From NCBI GenBank assembly GCA_016872535.1, contig VGZQ01000022.1, forward strand, positions 1-41,730: a stretch of DNA of 41,730 nucleotides, in the 5' to 3' direction. Position numbers and translations under genes: made by a program. The notes under the pieces are model-generated. The model was not told the DNA's origin. It worked only from the letters and a program-made list of their open reading frames with translations, and did no database searches. Shown in pieces: positions 33,443 to 39,860 of the stretch. Source of the DNA: Rhodospirillales bacterium (GTDB taxonomy: Bacteria > Pseudomonadota > Alphaproteobacteria > Rhodospirillales > 2-12-FULL-67-15). Numbering within the stretch: the first letter of the stretch is position 1; the number at the start of each line of letters is the position of its first letter.

Positions 33443-33486
33443 TGCAAGACCTGGCCTTGCCTACCGCTGCAAGACCTGGCCTTGCA
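33443..33486. repeat. Two 18-base copies with 25-base period at the end of the Rep-like gene
   Basis: TGCAAGACCTGGCCTTGC occurs at 33443-33460 and 33468-33485. Each copy is itself a near-palindrome (GCAAG, seven bases, CTTGC). One copy lies in the last codons of the HTH protein and the other just after its stop. They could be Rep-binding iterons, an operator pair, or tandem duplication of the gene's 3' end. Confidence 0.55.
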
Positions 33487-33832
33487 CCGCTTCCGCATGG
33501 GGAGCGCCATTGACCAGCGGCGGGTTGTGGAGGACGTACCGATTGGACGCCCAGCCGCCTCGCTGGCGAACACGACGTTCCAGCGTGACATAGCCGAGTT
33601 TTCGCAACGCCATGACGTGCTGGCCGATGGCTTGGCGGGAGACGCCAAGATGCGCGGCGATTTTCGCTTGCGAGGGCCAGCATTTTCCCTCGCGGTCAGC
33701 GTAAGCCAATAGCACGTTCAACACCCGATACGTCCGATCCGAAATTCGGCCGTCTTCGGTGGTCGCAAGCGGAACCAGCGAGAAGCGCCCCCGGCTAGGC
33801 GCTGCCTCTGAGGAAACGTGCACGCCGGTCAT
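33461..33832 (-). CDS. Rep-like helix-turn-helix protein
   Basis: A 123-residue protein with a winged-helix domain of the HTH_36 type seen in small replication initiators and element regulators. TYRVLNVLLAYADREGKCWP leads into the helix-turn-helix QAKIAAHLGVSRQAIGQHVMALRKLGYVTLERR (split as about residues 55-87). The short N-terminus and Asn-rich C-terminal linker suggest an autonomous DNA-binding protein. Its ATG overlaps the stop of the 79-residue zinc-finger gene by 4 bases. Two dyad repeats sit at its 3' end. Replication control is inference; it may only be a transcription regulator. Confidence 0.7.
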   Translation of the reverse strand: MTGVHVSSEAAPSRGRFSLVPLATTEDGRISDRTYRVLNVLLAYADREGKCWPSQAKIAAHLGVSRQAIGQHVMALRKLGYVTLERRVRQRGGWASNRYVLHNPPLVNGAPHAEAVQGQVLQR

Positions 33833-34068
33833 GTGTCGGAAACCTTGCCGGGGTCAATTTCACCTCCGGTTTTGCGCGTAGGAAACGTGCACGTTTTTTT
33901 AGAGGCGTTTCGGAGGCAGTCGATTGGCAGCCTTCCCGCCAGGGCCTCCATCGCCGCCCAGGATCGAGCGGCGGCGAAAAATGCGGACCGGCAACGGGCG
34001 GAGCAGAATCTTTGCGGCTTGCCCCGCCCGCCGGGAACGAAACTAGCGTCGCACCAGAGGCAGTTCAT
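33829..34068 (-). CDS. Small Cys-rich zinc-finger protein, element-encoded
   Basis: A 79-residue product with MNCLWCDASFVPGGRGKPQR, then FCSARCRSAFFAAAR. The CxxC and CxxxC pairs make a compact zinc site near the N-terminus, with a helical middle and a basic tail. Proteins of this form are frequent next to integrases and Rep genes in alphaproteobacterial islands. The start overlaps the previous stop (34065-34068) and the end overlaps the Rep-like start (33829-33832). Function unknown, possibly a DNA-binding accessory factor. Confidence 0.68.
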   Translation of the reverse strand: MNCLWCDASFVPGGRGKPQRFCSARCRSAFFAAARSWAAMEALAGRLPIDCLRNASKKTCTFPTRKTGGEIDPGKVSDT

Positions 34069-34379
34069 GCCGCCTCCGGTTCCTGCCCATCGGCGGCCAC
34101 GATTCGGACCACGGACCGCAGGACGTAGCGCGCGTGCGTGCCTGAGAACGGCGGGCCGTGGCGCTCATGGACGGTTTCGATTTGCAGGCCGTACTCGCGG
34201 CGAAGGTTGTGGACGTATCCCGACCAGCGCGGGCCGGGATGGTCTATCGGGGTGCAGCCGCGAGCGCCGGCCTTGACCAGCTCTAACAGCGCCCAGGCGT
34301 CGCGCCCGCGCGGGGCGATGATGCGCTCGGGCTGGTCCGGGTCGGCGACGATAGCCTTGATTGCGACACGCTCGGTCAT
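34065..34379 (-). CDS. Small winged-helix-like protein, element-encoded
   Basis: The 104-residue product starts at the ATG at 34377-34379, with GGGAGG upstream; the longer open frame (to 34646) is Pro/Arg-rich shadow. It reads MTERVAIKAIVADPDQPERI near the start and SGYVHNLRREYGLQIETVHE near residues 56-75, a helix-turn-helix-like segment of the kind annotated in phage regulators. It overlaps the 62-residue gene before and the zinc-finger gene after it by 4 bases each. Likely DNA-binding, role unknown. Confidence 0.62.
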   Translation of the reverse strand: MTERVAIKAIVADPDQPERIIAPRGRDAWALLELVKAGARGCTPIDHPGPRWSGYVHNLRREYGLQIETVHERHGPPFSGTHARYVLRSVVRIVAADGQEPEAA

Positions 34380-34564
34380 CGCTCGCCTCCCTGGCCGATG
34401 CCGGCGAGTTCGGCCACCAGCGCCGCGCGGGCCAGCGGAAGGCGATGGCGGACGGCCAGCAGCCGCGCGGCCAGCGAAAACCGCTGGTCGCGGGCCTCGA
34501 TCCAGGCGAGCAGGGGCAAGATTTCGAGATTGCGCCGGATGCGGCGCGGGCGTATTTTCCTCAC
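34376..34564 (-). CDS. Small basic protein, element-encoded
   Basis: A 62-residue product from a GTG at 34562-34564, with GGAA upstream. It has a basic N-terminus (MRKIRPRRIRRN), then predicted helices (LEILPLLAWIEARDQRFSLA). It overlaps the next gene by ATGA at 34376-34379, which supports real translation. I do not recognise the family beyond its resemblance to small island proteins. Confidence 0.55.
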   Translation of the reverse strand: MRKIRPRRIRRNLEILPLLAWIEARDQRFSLAARLLAVRHRLPLARAALVAELAGIGQGGER

Positions 34565-34642
34565 GTTCGATTCCTTTCATAGGGGTTCGGACAATCTTTC
34601 GCCCCGTCGGCGTTCCAGCGCCGGCGGGGTTTTCCTTTCGGG

Positions 34643-34840
34643 TCATGCGGCGGGCCGCGTTTCAAGGCGCGGGAGGTTTTCGAGCCAAGCGCGCAGGTCA
34701 TCGGCTAAAATGACACTGCGGAAGCCGCGTTTACGGGCTATCAGCGCGCCCGATTTGAACGCGGCGTAAAGGCTGGTTCGGCTCTGCCCCGAAACCGCGA
34801 CGGCCTGGGCAACGGTGTACGCGAGCGGTTCAATCTGCAT
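34643..34840 (-). CDS. AlpA/excisionase-like DNA-binding protein
   Basis: A 65-residue helix-turn-helix protein of the MerR-like HTH_17 excisionase type. The core is YTVAQAVAVSGQSRTSLYAA, followed by FKSGALIARKRGFRSVILADDLRAWLENLP, with the usual strand-turn-strand wing. In P4-like and PICI-like elements such proteins control excision or int transcription. A strong GGAGGG site lies upstream but is buried in a hairpin (34842-34881). It leads the overlapping leftward cluster. Confidence 0.78.
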   Translation of the reverse strand: MQIEPLAYTVAQAVAVSGQSRTSLYAAFKSGALIARKRGFRSVILADDLRAWLENLPRLETRPAA

Positions 34841-34841
34841 G

Positions 34842-34881
34842 TTCCCTCCAATCCAGCGGCACGTCGCCGCGTTGGAGGGAA
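34842..34881 (-). promoter_or_regulatory. Hairpin that hides the AlpA ribosome-binding site
   Basis: TTCCCTCCAA (34842-34851) pairs exactly with TTGGAGGGAA (34872-34881), and an inner stem GCGGC (34856-34860) pairs with GCCGC (34866-34870). On the transcribed minus strand the GGAGGG of the alpA-like gene is in the arm next to the ATG. The fold would block initiation until something opens it. There is no downstream U-run, so it is not an intrinsic terminator. Confidence 0.55.
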
Positions 34882-34910
34882 AATTTAATAAAAATCTGAG
34901 GCTGATGGCA

Positions 34911-35669
34911 TCAACGGCAGTTCGCGTTTTTTTTCTGACTCGCGTTGATCGCCTCGATTAGCGGCTGCACAAGGTTGCTTGCGTTAAGGCGCGCGGCGAG
35001 GTGCGCAACCGCCCTTCCTTTGGTTTGATCCTGGAAACGGGCTACGCGGATCGGACGTGCAAAATCTCCCCCATCGCGGTTGGGCAAGGCGGCATGTGCG
35101 AGTTCGGTAAGAAATCCGCAAAACCCCACGTTTTTTTCCGATGGCTTCCGATCCGTTTGCTTGGCTACCATCCAAAGCCGCATCGCGCAAAGCGCGAACA
35201 TTTGGACCGGATCGAGACGATAGGTCCAGTTTGCCTTGACCTTTCCGCGCCGCCCCGCGAGTCCGAGCTTGTTGATAGCCTCGCGCGCCGACAATTCGAT
35301 CAACTGAAGGTCTTGGGAAAGGTCGCCGGGCACTTCTTCTTTGGAGAATTCTTCGCGGCGGAGGCCTATAAGGCGTGGGATTGCAGCAAGGGCACGGTCG
35401 GCTTCTGGTGCATCAGCCGATTCGTCGCGGCCCCAATGGGCATGAAGCAATCCCTCGTAGGCTTCCACTTTTTCGAGCGCTCGGCGAAGTAACGCAGCGT
35501 GCCTTGCAACCGCTTCCAGCTGTCGACGGGCTTCTGTTGGCGTCGCGATTCTTGCTCGGGCTTCTTTGCGGACAAAATCGCAAATATCACGCGCCACCTT
35601 CTCAGCGACTGGCGCAAGGTCGGCTTGCAAGCCAAGTATACCGACCGCCTTCTTAACGTAAATGTCCAT
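34911..35669 (-). CDS. Hypothetical protein, first gene of the leftward element operon
   Basis: The 252-residue protein starts at an ATG (35669) with GGAGGG upstream and has good coding character. It is largely helical: an N-terminal helical region (VAEKVARDICDFVRKEARAR), a coiled-coil-prone stretch near 45-75, and a C-terminal half with NKLGLAGRRGKVKANWTYRL and FALCAMRLWMVAKQTDRKPS. There is no signal, membrane segment or catalytic motif I can name. Its place before the AlpA-like gene suggests a role in element maintenance or regulation, or a cargo gene of unknown kind. Confidence 0.68.
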   Translation of the reverse strand: MDIYVKKAVGILGLQADLAPVAEKVARDICDFVRKEARARIATPTEARRQLEAVARHAALLRRALEKVEAYEGLLHAHWGRDESADAPEADRALAAIPRLIGLRREEFSKEEVPGDLSQDLQLIELSAREAINKLGLAGRRGKVKANWTYRLDPVQMFALCAMRLWMVAKQTDRKPSEKNVGFCGFLTELAHAALPNRDGGDFARPIRVARFQDQTKGRAVAHLAARLNASNLVQPLIEAINASQKKNANCR

Positions 35670-35735
35670 GACTGCGCCCTCCGCTCGGGCTCCGCAAAGG
35701 ACCGGCGGGGAAACGCGGTGCGGTGCCGCGCGCGT

Positions 35736-35755
35736 CGGGGATCAGCCTATCCCCG
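35736..35755. promoter_or_regulatory. Hairpin in the divergent region of the element
   Basis: CGGGGAT (35736-35742) and ATCCCCG (35749-35755) form a perfect 7-base dyad in the 162-base gap between the leftward operon and the rightward cargo genes. It may be an operator shared by the two directions. The segment after it (35765-35800) is comparatively AT-rich and may hold the cargo promoter. Confidence 0.35.
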
Positions 35756-35831
35756 CCGAAGGGTAATTTTAGCCTCGTTTTCGCCTCGATATGAACCCTG
35801 CCGATGGGCCGGGTCGTGGTAAACTTTGCGG

Positions 35832-35981
35832 ATGGACGAGCAAAGTTTCCGGATTGGGTTGACCGCCGGTCTCGCCGTCGTCTTGGCCCCGTATTTCACG
35901 CGCTTCCAAAAATGGATGCACGATAAAATGTACGGGGGCGCTGAAAGGTTAGCCGTGAAGGTGATCCACCGGGTCTTGTGA
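35832..35981 (+). CDS. 49-residue membrane protein
   Basis: Short reading frame from the ATG at 35832. It reads MDEQSFRIGLTAGLAVVLAP, then YFTRFQKWMHDKMYGGAERL, ending in IHRVL and TGA. One hydrophobic helix (about 8-21) is followed by a basic amphipathic tail. No clear Shine-Dalgarno is visible. It opens the rightward cargo set, 26 bases before the secreted-protein gene. Function unknown. Confidence 0.5.
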   Translation: MDEQSFRIGLTAGLAVVLAPYFTRFQKWMHDKMYGGAERLAVKVIHRVL

Positions 35982-36007
35982 CCCGAGGAAATACTGGGGA
36001 TGTAGCC

Positions 36008-36472
36008 ATGAAAAAATATCTTCTGGTCTCCATCGCGGTCGTGGTAACCGCCGCCCTATCAGGGGCCGCATCAGCCGGTGTTATCACCGAATGTGGCGCA
36101 ATGAATGGAAAGGCGTATTATTTCCAGAACCAGCTTGTGCCAAAACTCAAGGGTGGAGGTGAATGGACCGACGATAAAATCAGTGGCGGCCAAACCATCC
36201 TGGTTATGGAGGGTGACAAACCGCGCATCTTGTATAGGGACAGCGTTGGTTTGAAAGATAGCGTGGCGGAGGGTGGCAAGGCGATTCTTGTGGGGAATGG
36301 TCCCGGCCATTTTGTCGTCATTGTCATGTATGGCGGCGCTATCGAAGTTTATCATTTCCGCCTGGACGAGAACGGCAACGGCGAGGTTCTCCTGAGTTCC
36401 ATTAAACACGACGCGCTGGTCAGAAAAAGTTCGCTGATGCGCGCGGAGTGCCGGTCGCCCTGGAAAAAATGA
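36008..36472 (+). CDS. Secreted protein of unknown function
   Basis: A 154-residue protein from the ATG at 36008 with a textbook signal sequence (MKKYLLVSIAVVVTAALSGA, cleaved after ASA). The mature part has two cysteines far apart (ITEC near 30, RAEC near 147), probably a disulfide. It is mostly beta-strand by pattern (GGQTILVMEGDKPRILYRD and FVVIVMYGGAIEVYHF). I do not recognise the family. Its stop overlaps the start of the secreted nuclease by ATGA, so the two are coupled and probably act in the same compartment. It could be a partner or inhibitor of the nuclease. Confidence 0.68.
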   Translation: MKKYLLVSIAVVVTAALSGAASAGVITECGAMNGKAYYFQNQLVPKLKGGGEWTDDKISGGQTILVMEGDKPRILYRDSVGLKDSVAEGGKAILVGNGPGHFVVIVMYGGAIEVYHFRLDENGNGEVLLSSIKHDALVRKSSLMRAECRSPWKK

Positions 36473-36936
36473 TCCGACTTGTCGTGTTTTTTTTCGCGGG
36501 CGCGCTTCCCACGGCCGCCCTCGCGGAAATCTCCGGCCCGGTGCAGGTGAAGGACGGCGATACCATAGAAATTCACGGCGAGCGCATACGCCTGTATGGA
36601 ATTGACGCACCCGAAAGTCGTCAGACTTGCAACAGGTACGGCGGGGAATGGCGCTGCGGGATTGAGGCAACTCAGGCCCTTGCGGACAAGGTTGGCTCCG
36701 ATCCGCTAGAATGTTCCCCGAAAGACAGGGACCGCTACGGGCGCACCGTCGCTGTTTGCCGGCTCAATGGCGAGGACTTGAACGCCTGGATGGTGAGTGA
36801 GGGCTGGGCGATGGCTTATCGGCACTATTCGCTGGACTACGTTGCCGCTGAGGATGCTGCAAGGGAAGCAAAGCGCGGGATATGGGCGTCAGAGTTTCTC
36901 CCGCCGTGGGAGTGGAGGCGCTCTCAAAAAAACTAG
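36469..36936 (+). CDS. Secreted staphylococcal-nuclease-like (thermonuclease) protein
   Basis: A 155-residue SNase/OB-fold nuclease with an N-terminal signal (MIRLVVFFFAGALPTAALAE). The active-site set is visible: D31 in VKDGDTIEI, R41 in RIRLYGIDAPES, D46 and E49 of the same motif, and R92 in DRYGRTVAV. The spacing R-x5-D-x3-E and the second Arg about 50 residues on match Staphylococcus nuclease, so Ca-dependent DNA/RNA cleavage is expected. It acts in the periplasm or outside the cell. As element cargo it could aid nutrient use, competitor damage or exclusion of incoming DNA. Confidence 0.88.
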   Translation: MIRLVVFFFAGALPTAALAEISGPVQVKDGDTIEIHGERIRLYGIDAPESRQTCNRYGGEWRCGIEATQALADKVGSDPLECSPKDRDRYGRTVAVCRLNGEDLNAWMVSEGWAMAYRHYSLDYVAAEDAAREAKRGIWASEFLPPWEWRRSQKN

Positions 36937-36945
36937 GAGGCACAT

Positions 36946-37143
36946 ATGGGTTCTGATATCGGGGATTGGCTTTGGTTCGCCACTTTTATTGCGATCATCG
37001 GTATTCCATTTTGGAAAATGTATGACAAGACGGGAATCAACAAGGGCTGGTTAATCACCCTACTTGTGCCCATCGCTGGTTATTCTCTGCTTTTGCTGGT
37101 CCTAGCTGTTTCAAAGTGGCCCCATGCGAAGGAGAGCGCATAA
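36946..37143 (+). CDS. Small two-helix membrane protein
   Basis: A 65-residue product with TAGGAGG 5 bases before the ATG. Two hydrophobic segments (about 8-24, LWFATFIAIIGIPFWKM, and 36-56, LITLLVPIAGYSLLLLVLAV) are joined by a polar loop (YDKTGINKGW). Its stop shares one base with the next start (TAATG). It resembles the following gene in plan, so the two may be duplicates or a pair. Function unknown. Confidence 0.6.
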   Translation: MGSDIGDWLWFATFIAIIGIPFWKMYDKTGINKGWLITLLVPIAGYSLLLLVLAVSKWPHAKESA

Positions 37144-37349
37144 TGGGAACCTTCAGCCTATGGCATTGGATCATCCTATTGCTCATGTTTGTTGTTCCAA
37201 ATCTGCCGCTATTTTGGATTCTAAAGAAAGCGGGTAAGTCCAGATGGCAATTCGTTCTGGCCTGCATCCCTCTGGTCAATGTTATTTGGCTGTGGGTCTT
37301 CGCGTTCGCCTCGTGGCCAACTCTGGAAGCCGATAAGTCGAAGGCTTAA
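37143..37349 (+). CDS. Small membrane protein
   Basis: A 68-residue product from the ATG at 37143, with GGAGAG upstream. Two hydrophobic helices (WHWIILLLMFVVPNLPLFWI and FVLACIPLVNVIWLWVFAFA) flank a basic loop ending in SRW. The pattern, PLVN-x-x-x-LWVFAFA-x-W-P, is common in small bacterial membrane proteins of the DUF805-like kind. It is translationally coupled to the preceding gene. Confidence 0.62.
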   Translation: MGTFSLWHWIILLLMFVVPNLPLFWILKKAGKSRWQFVLACIPLVNVIWLWVFAFASWPTLEADKSKA

Positions 37350-37353
37350 CCAG

Positions 37354-37557
37354 GTGCTATCTGATCTCGACATCTACCATTCCGCCAAGCTACTGATTGA
37401 CCACCACGGCAGGGACGCGCCGATCCGTGCGGCCATGCGGGCTGATGAATTACTGGCGGCGGGAGATATGGACGGCGTTTCTGTTTGGAAGCGAATTGTT
37501 AAGGCGATTGACAGTTTACTTGCCGATAAATTACCTAACGATACACGTCCGCACTAA
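37354..37557 (+). CDS. Small cytoplasmic protein common in alphaproteobacterial islands
   Basis: A 67-residue product from a GTG at 37354, just after the previous stop. It reads VLSDLDIYHSAKLLIDHHGR, then DAPIRAAMRADELLAAGDMD and a helical end with VWKRIVKAIDSLL. The pattern of SAKLLID-x-HG-x-DAP-x-x-AAMRADELL is frequent in small alphaproteobacterial proteins of unknown role. No signal or membrane helix. Last of the rightward set; its stop is 26 bases from the integrase stop. Confidence 0.62.
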   Translation: MLSDLDIYHSAKLLIDHHGRDAPIRAAMRADELLAAGDMDGVSVWKRIVKAIDSLLADKLPNDTRPH

Positions 37558-37583
37558 CCATCTGGCGGTCACAGTCTGAGCTT

Positions 37584-38816
37584 TCACGCGCGACGTTTTC
37601 CATGCATAGGGACAACCTTCGCGCCCTTCTCAGGCTTGGCGACGGTGCCGCAGTAAATGGCCCAATCCTCCATCAGGCGGGCGCGCTTCTCGAACATATC
37701 GCCGCGCCGATAGGCGGCCTCAACCTTGTCGCCGATGGCGTGAGCCAGCGCGGCCTCGGCAACGTCGCGGGGGTAATTCGTTTGCTCCGCGCACCAATCG
37801 CGGAACGTGCTGCGGAACCCGTGCGGCGTGATGTTCTCGCGCCCCATGCGCTTCAAGAGCGCGAGCAGGGCGTTGCTCGAAAGCGCCTTGCCGCGCTTCC
37901 AGCCGGGGAACACCAGTTCGCCCTCGCGGGTCTTGTGGAGCGCCTTCAGGATGGCGAGCGCGGGCGCGGACAGGGGAACGCGATGCTCCCGGCCCGCCTT
38001 GATCCGGTCCGCCGGGATGGTCCAAACGCCGTTGTCCAGGTCGATTTCGTCCCATCGCGCGCCGATGATTTCGCTGGTCCTCGCGGCCGTCAGGACCAGG
38101 AACCGAAACGCCAGCGCGGCAACGCCCTCTTGCTCCCGCAGCGCGGCCATGAAGGCCCCCACGTCGGCATAGGGCAGCGCCGGATGATGGGTCACCTTCC
38201 GCACCTTGACCGGGCTCGGCAGCAGCTTGGACAAATGCCCGCGCCATTGCGCCGGGTTCTCTCCCGTCCGCAATCCCCGCGCCTTGGCCCAATCGAGAAC
38301 CGCCTCGATCCGCCCGCGCACCCGCGAGGCGGTTTCGGGCTTTTTCTTCCAGACGGGTTCCAGCACCTTGAGAACGTGCCCGACGTTGACCGCCGCGACG
38401 GGCAATTTGCCGATGACGGGGTAGGCGTAGGTTTCCAGGGTGTTCGGCCATTGCTGGCGGTGCTTCGGGTTGCGCCAGGAATCGGCATGGGCCGCGATGT
38501 AGGCTTGCGCCGCTTGCTCGAACGTTAGCGCGCTGGCCTTCTCAACGGCGATTTTGGCTCTGGATTCGTGCCGGGCGTCTATGGGGTCTATCCCCGCCGC
38601 AATCAGCTTGCGGGCGTCCTGGGCCTTCACGCGGGCCTCGGCCAGGGAAACGTCTGCGAGCGCGCCCAGGCCCATGTCGCGCCGGCGGCCATGCAGCCGG
38701 AATCGCAGAAGCCAAGATTTCGAGCCCACGCGCGAAACCTGAAGGTAGAGGCCGTTCCCGTCGCCGTGGAGGCCGGGGGTCTTCGCCCGCGTGACTGCAA
38801 GGGCCGTGAGCGCCAT
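37584..38816 (-). CDS. Tyrosine-type site-specific integrase
   Basis: A 410-residue P4-like integrase with an N-terminal DUF4102-type arm-binding domain (VTRAKTPGLHGDGNGLYLQV), a SAM-like core-binding domain (about 98-190) and a catalytic domain (about 210-390). The catalytic residues are R246 (TAARTSEI), H332 and R335 (HGFRSTFRDW), H359 (ALAHAIGDK) and the nucleophile Y369 (AAYRRGD). All are intact, so the protein should be active. It reads into the element from the right end. Arm-like repeats lie just upstream (38831-38854, 38936-38945). Confidence 0.96.
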   Translation of the reverse strand: MALTALAVTRAKTPGLHGDGNGLYLQVSRVGSKSWLLRFRLHGRRRDMGLGALADVSLAEARVKAQDARKLIAAGIDPIDARHESRAKIAVEKASALTFEQAAQAYIAAHADSWRNPKHRQQWPNTLETYAYPVIGKLPVAAVNVGHVLKVLEPVWKKKPETASRVRGRIEAVLDWAKARGLRTGENPAQWRGHLSKLLPSPVKVRKVTHHPALPYADVGAFMAALREQEGVAALAFRFLVLTAARTSEIIGARWDEIDLDNGVWTIPADRIKAGREHRVPLSAPALAILKALHKTREGELVFPGWKRGKALSSNALLALLKRMGRENITPHGFRSTFRDWCAEQTNYPRDVAEAALAHAIGDKVEAAYRRGDMFEKRARLMEDWAIYCGTVAKPEKGAKVVPMHGKRRA

Positions 38817-38830
38817 TTTCCGCCTTCCTT

Positions 38831-38854
38831 TCTACCCATCCTCCTACCCATCCA
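38831..38854 (+). repeat. Right copy of the 24-base element-end repeat
   Basis: It matches 32787-32810 at 23 of 24 positions, again as two CTACCCATCC units. An inverted copy of the 10-base unit (GGATGGGTAG) is at 38936-38945. They lie 14 bases beyond the integrase start, where attP arm sites or integrase autoregulatory sites are usual. Confidence 0.6.
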
Positions 38855-38983
38855 GGCGCGCTGGATTGTACGAAACGGTGGCGGACAGTTCAAGACGAAT
38901 AGGGACGAAAAGCCTTATAAAAGGCCATTTTCACGGGATGGGTAGGGATGATGCAGAACGGCCCGAAACAGGGTGTTGGCGGA

Positions 38984-39000
38984 CTCCCCTTCCTCCAATT
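38984..39000 (+). other. Candidate right att site
   Basis: CTCCCCTTCC followed by T, CCA, A and TT repeats the tRNA-Ser 3' end with two mismatches. It lies just outside the arm-like repeats, in keeping with an attR. A 10-base identical core is short, so the true junction might be slightly elsewhere within 38860-39110. Confidence 0.45.
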
Positions 39001-39004
39001 CCTT

Positions 39005-39031
39005 CCTATCGAACGCTCTCCGTTCGATAGG
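39005..39031. terminator. 11-base-pair hairpin beyond the element
   Basis: CCTATCGAACG (39005-39015) pairs perfectly with CGTTCGATAGG (39021-39031) around CTCTC. It immediately follows the putative attR, so before insertion it would have stood close behind tRNA-Ser and may have been its terminator. It also follows the ArsR-type gene in the other direction. No T-run is present. Confidence 0.4.
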
Positions 39032-39119
39032 TCATATCCGAAGAAGGCCCAAGAGAGAGCGGCGTTCGCACCGCCACCCCCACGCCGCACCAACCGCCGC
39101 CTAAGAAACCCGATCTGCA

Positions 39120-39785
39120 TCACTTGCAGGCTGTTTCGACCGGAAGACCCGCCGCCCGCCATTCCGGAAATCCATCCTCCATGCGTCTGGCCTTGCGACC
39201 GTTCGCGCGCAATACGGCAATGGCCTCATAGGCCAGAACACAGTAGGGACCGCGGCAGTACGCGATAATTTCCGGATTCTTGGGCAAATCGCCTAACTTG
39301 CGTTTGAGGTTCTTGAGGGGAATGTTGATGCTCCCCGGAAGATGGCCGGCCGCATATTCATCCGGCGAACGGACATCGAGAACCGTAACCAAGCCTTCCT
39401 TCATGCGCAGCATCAGATCGTTGTGGGAAATGGGCTTCAAACCATCCTTTTCCCGGAAATAGCTGCGAACCAGACGATCGACTTCGGCCAAATGCCGCTC
39501 GGCCGTATGCCGCAAGGCGGCCAGCAACTTCAGAACATCGTCGTCGGAGAGTCGATAAAGAACATAGGGGCCTCTTTTGCGCGATACCACTAGACCCGAG
39601 CGGCGGAGCACCTGGAGATGTTGAGATGCGTTGGCGATGGACAGGTCGGCCGCCTTGGCCAATCCTTCGACATCGCGTTCTCCTTGCGCCAACAGTTCGA
39701 GGAGATTGAGCCTTTGCGAACTGGATAAAGCCTTTGCCACGATGGCAAACTGCTCGAACATCGATATCTTGGGTGGGATGTTCAT
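39120..39785 (-). CDS. ArsR-family regulator fused to a rhodanese domain
   Basis: From the ATG at 39785 the product is 221 residues; a TTG at 39806 would add 7. The N-terminal winged helix (about 10-95) has LSSSQRLNLLELLAQGERDV and ANASQHLQVLRRSGLVVSRK, the ArsR recognition helix. The rhodanese domain (about 118-218) has VLDVRSPDEYAAGHLPGSIN and the active loop AYCRGPYC with C177 and C182. Such fusions sense sulfane sulfur or act with sulfur carriers. It is 75 bases downstream of the outer-membrane gene, in the same direction, and may regulate that set. The inducing signal is not known from sequence. Confidence 0.9.
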   Translation of the reverse strand: MNIPPKISMFEQFAIVAKALSSSQRLNLLELLAQGERDVEGLAKAADLSIANASQHLQVLRRSGLVVSRKRGPYVLYRLSDDDVLKLLAALRHTAERHLAEVDRLVRSYFREKDGLKPISHNDLMLRMKEGLVTVLDVRSPDEYAAGHLPGSINIPLKNLKRKLGDLPKNPEIIAYCRGPYCVLAYEAIAVLRANGRKARRMEDGFPEWRAAGLPVETACK

Positions 39786-39860
39786 CGGTACAATCACATT
39801 ATTCAATTGGTTTCTTGATACCCTTGCGACCGGAAAGGGTCAACTCCGGTTTCAAAGGCT

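Larger units (their letters stand above)
32720..39000. mobile_element. Integrated element of about 6.3 kb at tRNA-Ser(GCT)
   Basis: The unit runs from the tRNA 3' end to a similar 17-base sequence at 38984-39000. It carries a tyrosine integrase at its right end, an AlpA/Xis-like DNA-binding protein, a Rep-like HTH protein, several very small overlapping genes, near-identical 24-base repeats near both ends and a cargo set on the other strand. Its DNA is visibly less GC-rich (most clearly 35-37.5 kb) than the flanks. No capsid, terminase or conjugation genes are present, so it is a satellite-like or mobilisable island rather than a complete phage or ICE. Confidence 0.75.

Noticed and set aside
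32866-37557. Reading the element as a remnant prophage
   Set aside because: No capsid, portal, terminase, tail or lysis gene is visible; the content fits a satellite-like or mobilisable island better.
38948-39268. 106-residue plus-strand frame at the right element end
   Set aside because: It overlaps the ArsR-rhodanese gene, crosses the hairpin and att sequence, and has no ribosome site or recognisable motif.
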